NCBI GenBank assembly: GCA_029465975.1 | Contig: CM055741.1 | Coordinates: forward strand, 2,487,728 to 2,551,727 | Length of the DNA stretch: 64,000 nt | Reading direction: 5' to 3' | Source of the DNA: Dallia pectoralis | Taxonomy: Eukaryota; Chordata; Actinopteri; Esociformes; Umbridae | Program-made: the position numbers and the translations under genes | Part shown: one piece after another, positions 56,356 through 64,000 of the stretch | How the letters are laid out: each line of letters starts with the position of its first letter | Position numbering within the stretch: position 1 is the stretch's first letter | The notes under the pieces: generated by a model | Databases searched by the model: none | What the model was told of the DNA's origin: nothing | What the model saw: the letters and a program-made list of their open reading frames with translations, nothing else

Positions 56356-57975
56356 CACACAGACATATAAAACACAAATTTAGCCTGTTAGCCTGAATAA
56401 AGCTAAATGTATCTCTGACTCATACATCAACATCAGCTTGGATTTGTATCAACTACCTAAAACATTGTACTTAATACATATAATGTAATTGGTATTTCAG
56501 TGTTTGTGTGAAATATCTTTTTGTACAACTACAACAATAACTTTAAACATTTAATCTGTTCGTTCTCTGTTCAGAAAGAAAACACTAGCCCAGGTGCTTT
56601 TTAAAAGCAATCTTGGCACTTCTTCATTGTAAAAAAATGCAAATAAAATCAGCTATATAAATGCATTTATAATGTCTCTTTAGGACACATCCTAACTTAT
56701 TTTGTGATAAAAAAAACAGTAAAACAGTCTTGAGTTATTACAGGTTTGGGAATATAGATTAATTATTGTATTTATGTGTTGTTGTGTGAATGGAATAATT
56801 TCCATTCCCTATGACGTAATATACATTGATATTTAATTTAACCCCGCTCAGTCGGTGTTGGCAAAAATAAACCAGCTGTCTATACGCATGCGCAACACGT
56901 GCATTTCTATACAATTACAATGTATACTTTGTAATTTAAGGTGTTTAATCTGACTATAAAGTTGTATTCGTTTTTTTAGCCCACATATACGTTTTTTTTT
57001 GGTTGACTGCATTCGGGGTATGAGAGGAGGTTTCTTAGTTCCAGAAATGTTATGTTCCGGTCTTGAAACGGACTAAAGACAAACGGAGGGAAAGTTGGTT
57101 TTATATTACCACATTTAACAGACATCCAAGAGACATTCAACAGACATTCGCCAATATCCATTTACAGCTTTGAAAATCAATAACTAATTCAGCGATGGAC
57201 AACATCAAACAACATATTTTTTGTTCTATAAATACCTAGCTGGTATACTTTTACAACTTTTGTTTTTATTAGAAGCTCTATAAAATTAAGTAGACATTCT
57301 AGAAATCTATTGTAGTGAAAAAAACGTTTGTTTTTCTAGTAGAAATTCCAGAAATCCATTGTAATGAAAAGAAAAAAAACAATGTGATAATGTATTTCTA
57401 AATCTTAAGTAGAGTTTTTACTAAAAACAAGGGTTGTAAAAAGTATGCCACGTATTTATAGAATAAAGTAGATTTTGTTTAATGTGTATATGTCAATCAC
57501 TGAATTCGATTTTCAATGGCAATGCTGTAAATGGCTATTGGCGAATGTCAGTTGAATGTTGAATGTGGAAATATAAAACCATCTTTACATCCGTGCAAAA
57601 CAAATCGAAAGTAAAAAAGGACGATAATCAGGAGTATACGGCTCGTCTTTTGATCGGTTCGTAACAGGTAAGACGGCCAACTGTTTGTCTTAAAGTGGTA
57701 AAGTTGATTTAACTGTTTGTTCATATGGTAAAATGTTTTGCCTTTATAATCATATGCTTGAAATTAACGCGATGTGAACTGGATTTTTCTCGCCTTTGCG
57801 TCCTATAAGCGCCTAAACCCCTCAGCTAAAACTGTAGACTAAACTCAGAAGTTACACTGCTTTCACATTTTCACAGTTATGTCAGACTGTGAATGTGGAT
57901 TCTTTACTAGATGTGCTTTCCCTCGTATTCAGGAACGATTGGTTGAATCTAACCGACTAAACAGACTGACTCAAA
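56356..57975. other. ZNF-6 3' flank and CARD-a upstream region
   Basis: From about 56868 the sequence is duplicated at 60961 onward. A non-coding exon ends at 57667 (GTAACAG, then GTAAGACGG). A second leader exon begins at 57933 and leads into the CARD-a start. A large inverted repeat fills 57097-57580. Confidence 0.6.
57097..57580. repeat. Fold-back inverted repeat upstream of CARD-a
   Basis: The left arm begins GGTTTTATATTACCAC and passes GACATTCGCCAATA and CCATTTACAGC. The right arm ends with the complements TATTGGCGAATGTC and GTGGAAATATAAAACC. Pairing continues inward, imperfectly, to a centre near 57340. It could be a fold-back mobile element; I see no clear target duplication. Confidence 0.8.
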
Positions 57976-59216
57976 ATGGACCCAGGTGAGGATGCCATTT
58001 TCTACCAATGACCAATTTGGTTGTCAACAGAGATCTGTCAATTAAGTCTGATGCCCCACCCAGTGGACTACATTAAAATAGTAGTTAGGCATGGTCCATA
58101 TTAAATCACATTATCTATCAGTTATGCCCTCTATACTAGATCACATTATCTACCAGTTATGCCCTCTATACTAGATCACATTATCTACCAGTGTAGCCTC
58201 TAAACTAGATCACATTATCTACCAGTGTAGCCTCTAAACTAGATCACATTATCTATCAGTTATGCCCTCTAAACTAGATCACATTATCTACCAGTTAGGC
58301 TCTCTATACTAGATCACATTATCTATCAGTTAGGCTCTCTATACTAGATCACATTATCTACTAGTTAAGTCCTCTGTACTAGATCACATTATCTACTAGT
58401 TCAGTCCTCTATACTAGATCACATTATCTACCAGTTAAGCCCTCTATACTAGATCACATTATCTATCAGTTAGTACCTCTATACTAGATCACATTATCTA
58501 CTAGTTAAGTCCTCTGTACTAGATCACATTATCTACTAGTTAAGTCCTCTGTACTAGATCACATTATCTACTAGTTCAGTCCTCTATACTAGATCACATT
58601 ATCTACTAGTTATGCCCTTTGAGCATCTCTTTGGTCCTTTCTTGACATGCTTGAAATTAACACATTCATACATTTTTCAGTTGAATTTGTGGACAGGTTC
58701 AGAGCTGATCTCATTCAAAGGATTTCAACAGTGAATCCACTAGCAGATGACCTTCTCCAACAAGACATGATCAATTCAGAGGAGTACTCTAACATCTGTT
58801 CACCCCCGACCAGTCAGGCTCAAATGAGAGAGCTGTATAAAGCCTTAAAAACAGATACAGTCAAATTCGCCTTCTACGGGATCCTCCGGGAAAAAGAGAG
58901 TTTTTTAGTACAAGATCTGGGTAGGTCCACACACACACATAGACACACTGTAATGATGAATGGTCGGCTGTTAAAATGGTTTCTCTTGAGTTTGAAACAT
59001 TTTCTTTTAATTGTGCTGATGAAACAACCAGCGTATCCTTGCCATTTGAGTACAAATCACAACTTTTATATTTAAGCCCACCTGAGCAGAATGTGTGATG
59101 CATTGAAATAGCAAACATCTGAAGTCTATGTTGCTGATGTTGTGTCAGGCTTTTGTGGTTTGTTGGCTGTGTGTCTAGAGGTTAACCCAATCTCTGTTTC
59201 AGAAGCGACTGTTTAG
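57976..59216 (+). CDS. CARD-only protein (CARD-a), truncated duplicate
   Basis: Coding exons are 57976-57985 (MDP), 58681-58920 and 59203-59216. Exon 2 encodes a full CARD domain: FVDRFRADLIQRISTVNPLA, then LLQQDMINSEEYSNIC, ending AFYGILREKESFLVQDL. CARDs are six-helix death-fold modules that polymerise caspases and inflammasome adaptors. After the CARD, exon 3 reads EATV and then TAG (59214-59216). The matching place in CARD-b reads EATVK, and CARD-a also lacks 20 bases that follow. The product is about 87 residues, a CARD with no effector domain. Exon 3 is flanked by phase 1 introns. Skipping it joins the CARD to an exon at 59332-59396 (GYTDSEDYGPKLTDLC, stop TAA). It could be a decoy regulator or a decaying copy. 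Confidence 0.8.
58095..58615. repeat. 34-35-bp minisatellite in CARD-a intron
   Basis: About 15 copies of CTATACTAGATCACATTATC plus TACCAGTTAAGCC variants occur. The same unit, with a different copy number, lies in the equivalent CARD-b intron. Confidence 0.95.
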
Positions 59217-59396
59217 ACCAGAGACCCAGACAACTGAGTTAGCAGGTATTCTTACTTTACAGCATCATGTGTCATTGGCTTAAATAATGAAATGTAATAT
59301 ATTGATTGTTTTAAAAACATTCTCTCTATAGGTTACACTGATTCTGAAGATTATGGACCAAAACTAACTGACTTGTGTCGACTACTAGACAAATAA

Positions 59397-60960
59397 CAGG
59401 CCAGGATTTCTGTCTACATTCTTAAAATAATCAATCATCAAGAGCGACTTCATTAGTTTATAAAATTTGAATATTTATGTCCTGGGGAACTGCCAGTTGA
59501 ATATCACAATTGAAACTTGATAGACTGCACTTTTAATTGATCTGATTGTATTCTCTATAAGCTGTGTGGTTGTTTCAATATTTGGCTCTTAAAATGTTTC
59601 TGCCTACTGTAATGTCAATACAGATGGGATGGTCTGCGAGATTACTTTAATGTTAGGATGGTCTGCGAGATTACTTTAATGTTAAAATGTAAATGTACTT
59701 TTAATCCTCTCTAACATTGGCTTCGAAAATGTGTAATTAATTACATTTGATATAATATTTGGAAACTATAAATTGGCTAAATACATTAATTTGTACAACA
59801 ATCAATCACAATGATTTTATAAAGCCCTTTTTCATATGCAGTTGTCACTTAGTGTTTGAGTGATCGATAACTTTGATTGATTTGCACAATACCTTTAATT
59901 TTGATGTAACCTATTTGATTAAATCAAGTTCACACTGAAAGATGTAGGATATGGCAGCAGAATATTATTTAGTCAGGCAATCTGTTGTCTGGTCCCACTG
60001 TAAACTACATCCTCATCAACACCAACCATAATATCATGGGTCGAATTTTGGCCCTGATCAATCCATTGAGAACGAGAATTTTGTAAATGTATACATATAT
60101 TATATGATCTCTAAATATGGTTTATATTATATATCGATTTCTTTATAAACCATAGTTGGAGACGAATTCTATTGAATTGACTGGAGTCATGTCTCTGGCC
60201 AAGTTCTTGCCCAGCCCTACCGTTCTCTGGAATTGATAGAAGAAATTTAATTTATAAATATATTCCGAGTGATATTTACTCACTTTTTTATGTATCTCAC
60301 ACGACCTTATTCCTCTCACCTACTCGTCTTCGCTCTTGTATTACGTATAAGGCGATGGCGTAATTTGACTTCTATCGACTTTTAGCCTATCGTTAAGAAG
60401 TTGCAAACAAAGTTAAGACGTGGTTTTACTGTCCGTTCACAAAGTAAAACTATTGCCTGTGCAATACTCTCCTTAAAATAAACCCAATGTGAACTTTATT
60501 TTTTGGATATGTTTAGTGAGACGGACTAGTTTTTCTGTACACAGCCTCACTGTAACTGTCAGGAGCTGGCAAAACTATTATGAAGCGTGTTCAGGTGTAC
60601 GTGACGTAAATCTAAACAATTACGTTAGGAAAGACACTTGCTACAGTTGCTTGTAAACCTTTGTCTAGTATCGAAGTATAGTGACTAATATATGTACGAT
60701 TTGTGTAAATTCATAGTCTGCTTTGGGTTATTGTTGGACTGTCTCGGGAGGCACTTTCACTCAGGGAGAGCGGATGGAGACAACACGAGTGTTAACTGGT
60801 TCTATTGCTCTTATCACTAAAGGCATTAGATAGAACTAGTGAAATAAAAATGATCCACGTGAAAAACAAATGTTCTGGCGCATCAAAAGCACATAATTGG
60901 GGGACACAGCATACAGTAAAAACACGAACACAACCGAGATTTACATGTATCTGATCAGGT
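59397..60960. other. Spacer between the two CARD genes
   Basis: AT-rich DNA with no supported gene. A short duplication (GGATGGTCTGCGAGATTACT twice) lies at 59624-59684. This stretch is not obviously present after CARD-a-like sequence in the second copy, because the window ends there. Confidence 0.55.
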
Positions 60961-61188
60961 TAAACCAGCTGTCTATACGCACGCGCAACACGTGCATTTC
61001 TATACAATTACAATGTATACTTTGTAATTTAAGGTGTTTAATCTGACTATAAAGTTGTATTCGTTTTATTAGCCCACATATACGTTTTTTTTTGGTTGAC
61101 TGCATTCGGGGTATGAGAGGAGGTTTCTTAGTTCCAGAAATGTTATGTTCAGGTCTTGAAACGGACTAAAGACAAACGGAGGGAAAGT

Positions 61189-61694
61189 TAGTTTTATATT
61201 ACCACATTCAACATTTAACAGACAAGACATTCAACAGACATTCACCAATATCCATTTACAGCTTTGAAAATCAATAACTAATTCAGCGATGAACATATAA
61301 ACATCAAACAACATCTTTTTTATTCTATAAATACCTTACTTATACAACTTTTGTTTGCCACATATTTATAGAATAAATCAGACGATGTTTGATGTATTTC
61401 AATCGCTGAATTAGTTATGGATTTCCACAACGTTTTTTTTCACTTAGTAGAAATTCCAGAAATCCATTGTAATGAAAAGAAAAAAACGATGTGACTATGT
61501 ATTTCTAAATCTTAAGTAGAGTTTTTCTAAAAACAAGGGTTGTAAAATACGTGCCACGTATTTATAGAATAAAGTAGATGTTGTTTAATGTGTATATGTC
61601 ATTCACTATTCGTTTTTTATTTTCAATGCTGTAAATGGCTATTGGCGAATGTCTGTTGGATTTCGGTTGAATGTTGAATGTGGAAATATAAAAC
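61189..61694. repeat. Fold-back inverted repeat upstream of CARD-b
   Basis: This is the second copy of the inverted repeat at 57097-57580, with internal deletions and rearrangement near its centre. The outer arms (TTTTATATTACCACATTCAA and TGGAAATATAAAAC) remain complementary. Confidence 0.75.
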
Positions 61695-62091
61695 CATCTT
61701 TACATTCGTGCAAAACAAATCGAAAGTAAAAAAAGGACGATAATCAGGAGTATACGGCTCGTCTTTTGATCGGTTCGTAACAGGTAAGACGGCCAACTGT
61801 TTGTCTTAAAGTGGTAAAGTTGATTTAACTGTTTGTTCATATGGTAAAATGTTTTGCCTTTATAATCATATGCTTGAAATTAACGCGATGTGAACTGGAT
61901 TTTTCTCGCCTTTGCGTCCTATAAGCGCCTAAACCCCTCAGCTAAAACTGTAGACTAAACTCAAAAGTTACACTGCTTTCACATTTTCACAGTTATGTCA
62001 GACTGTGAATGTGGATTATTTACTAGATGTGCTTTCCCTCGTATTCAGGAACGATTGGTTGAATCTAACCGACTAAACAGACTGACTCAAA

Positions 62092-64000
62092 ATGGACCCA
62101 GGTGAGGATGCCATTTTCTACCAATGACCAATTTGGTTGTCAACAGAGATCTGTCAATTAAGTCTGATGCCCCACCCAGTGGACTACATTAAAATAGTAG
62201 TTAGGCATGGTCCATATTAAATCACATTATCTACCAGTTATGCCCTCTATACTAGATCACATTATCTATCAGTTATGCCCTCTATACTAGATCACATTAT
62301 CTATCAGTTATGCCCTCTATACTAGATGATATTATCTACCAGTTAAGCCCTCTATACTAGATCACATTATCTACCAGTTAAGCTCTCAATACTAGATCAC
62401 ATTATCTTCTAGTTCAGTCCTCTATACTAGATCATATTATCTATCAGTTAGTCCCTCTATACTAGATCACATTATCTACCAGTTAAGCCCTCTATACTAG
62501 ATCACATTATCTATCAGTTAAGCCCTCTATACTAGATCACATTATCTATCAGTTAAGCCCTCTATACTAGATCACATTATCTACCAGTTATGCCCTCTAT
62601 ACTAGATCACATTATCTACCAGTTAGGCTCTCTATACTAGATCACATTATCTACCTGTTAGGTCCTCTACTAGATCACATTATCTACCAGTTAAGCCCTC
62701 TATACTAGATCGCATTATCTACCAGTTAAGCCCTCTATACTAGATCACATTATCAGTTATGCCCTCTATACTAGATCACATTATCTACCAGTTAAGCTCT
62801 CTATACTAGATCACATTATCTACCAGTTAAGCCCTCTATACTAGATCACATTATCAGTTATGCCCTCTATACTAGATCACATTATCTACCAGTTAAGCTC
62901 TCTATACTAGATCACATTATCTACCAGTTAAGCCCTCTATACTAGATCACATTATCTATCAGTTATGTCCTCTATACTAGATCACATTATCTACCAGTTA
63001 AGCTCTCTATACTAGATCACATTATCTACCAGTTAAGCCTATGGTTCTTACTTGACATGGCTTTAAATGTAACACGTACATCAATTTTTCAGTCACGTTT
63101 GTGGACCAGTTCAGGCCTGATCTTATTGAAAGGGTTTCCATGGTGATACCCATCGCAGATTACCTTCTCCAAGATGGTATGATCCAAAAAGAGGCATACA
63201 ATAAGATTTGTGTGGGGAACCTGACCAGTGAGGACAGGATGAGGCAGCTGTATGATGCCTTAAACTCAGACACAGCCAAAGAAGCCTTCTACAAGATCCT
63301 CCAGAAGAAAGAGAAGTTTTTAGTACAGGATCTGGGTAGGTCCACACACACACACACACACACACATACACACACACACATGCATAGACGCACAGCAATG
63401 ATGTATAGTTGGTTGTTTCAGCTGTTTCCCTTCAGTTTAAAAAAACACTTGCTTTTGCAAAACCAATGTATACTTGACATTTTAGACCAAATCACAACTA
63501 TTAAATTTAAACCCACCTGTGCAGACTGTGTGATACATTCAAATAGCAAACATCTGAAGTCTATGTTGCTGATGTTGTGTCTGGCTGCTGTGGTTTGTTG
63601 GCTGTGTGTCTAGAGATTAACCCAATCTCTGTTTCAGAAGCGACTGTTAAGACCAGAGACCAAGCTGATAACACAAAGACCCAGACAACTGAGTTAGCAG
63701 GTATTCTTACTTTACAGCATCACGTGTAGTTGGCCTCTAATAAGGCATAGTAATACATTGGTGGTATAATAAAAACAATACATTGTTTATTCTCTGTCCA
63801 GGCATAAAGAAAAACATATCATGTCTGCTGCTGGAAATTCTAGATGACCTGGATTCCAATGAATTGGTGATATTCCAGTTTCATCTGAGAGATATCAGGC
63901 ATGCAGGCATTAGTCCAATCCCAAAGTGTGAGCTGGAGAAAGCCAACAGACCGACCACAGTGGAAAAGATGGTGGACAGATACCGTGAAGACGGCGCTGT
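62092..64000 (+). CDS. CARD-PYD protein (CARD-b), 5' part
   Basis: Coding exons are 62092-62101 (MDP), 63093-63335, 63638-63700 and 63802 to the window end; all junctions are phase 1. Exon 2 is a CARD (FVDQFRPDLIERVSMVIPIA, then GMIQKEAYNKIC, ending AFYKILQKKEKFLVQDL). Exon 3 is a polar linker (EATVKTRDQADNTKTQTTEL). Exon 4 opens a pyrin domain: LLLEILDDLDSNELVIFQFH, then ISPIPKCELEKANR and MVDRYREDGAV. That motif is typical of fish PYDs. The order CARD then PYD is the reverse of ASC (PYD then CARD). It may be an inflammasome adaptor, or the front of an NLR or caspase-like protein; the rest is outside the window. The CARD is about 60% identical by eye to CARD-a. Confidence 0.85.
62215..63040. 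repeat. 34-35-bp minisatellite in CARD-b intron
   Basis: About 24 copies of the CTATACTAGATCACATTATC unit occur, longer than the CARD-a array. Some units are shortened (ATTATCAGTTATGCC). Confidence 0.95.

Noticed and set aside
57097..57580. Fold-back repeat as an autonomous transposon
   Set aside because: No coding frame and no clear target-site duplication, so only the inverted repeat is called.

Overview
The window looks like nuclear DNA of a teleost fish. It has many short exons with GT-AG introns, vertebrate genes (sarcomeric myosin heavy chain, PALB2, poly-C2H2 zinc fingers, CARD and PYD proteins), long (GT)n tracts, abundant minisatellites, and fragments of repeats I associate with fish, especially the salmon/pike lineage. 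The order is an inference from those fragments; the species cannot be proved from this sequence.

Layout. (1) 1-954 (+): the last four coding exons of a myosin heavy chain gene (MYH-a). (2) 1.6-13.6 kb: three C2H2 zinc-finger genes, two on the minus strand (ZNF-1, 13 fingers; ZNF-2, 9 fingers) and one on the plus strand (ZNF-3, 13 fingers). ZNF-1 and ZNF-3 share an N-terminal domain I cannot match to KRAB, SCAN or BTB. (3) 15.7-24.3 kb (+): a complete 13-exon palb2 gene (BRCA2 partner), swollen by coding and intronic tandem repeats and carrying one apparent single-base frameshift. (4) 26.2-40.4 kb (-): a complete myosin heavy chain gene (MYH-b), 39 coding exons plus a 5' non-coding exon with a TATA box, also with one single-base frameshift. 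Its 3' end is nearly identical to MYH-a, introns included, so the two are a recent pair now facing tail to tail across 25 kb. (5) 40.4-48.5 kb: no gene seen; it holds a 2.2-kb minisatellite and two related promoter-like blocks with a TCTCGCGAG core. (6) 48.5-56.4 kb: three more zinc-finger genes (ZNF-4 +, ZNF-5 -, ZNF-6 +). (7) 56.8-64.0 kb (+): a tandem duplication holding two CARD genes. The first copy ends early as a CARD-only gene. The second continues into a PYD domain and runs off the window. An approximately 490-bp inverted repeat sits upstream of each copy.

Functions. The myosins are thick-filament motors. palb2 links BRCA1 to BRCA2 in homologous recombination. The zinc-finger proteins are predicted nuclear DNA binders, probably repressors. 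The CARD and CARD-PYD genes are predicted death-fold adaptors of innate immunity. These groups share a neighbourhood but no obvious pathway.

The most unusual structural theme is tandem repeats that begin at exon edges and carry copies of the splice site. One array repeats a splice donor about 15 times (MYH-b), one repeats an acceptor about 10 times (MYH-b), one repeats a donor three times (palb2), and one fills a whole palb2 intron from its donor.
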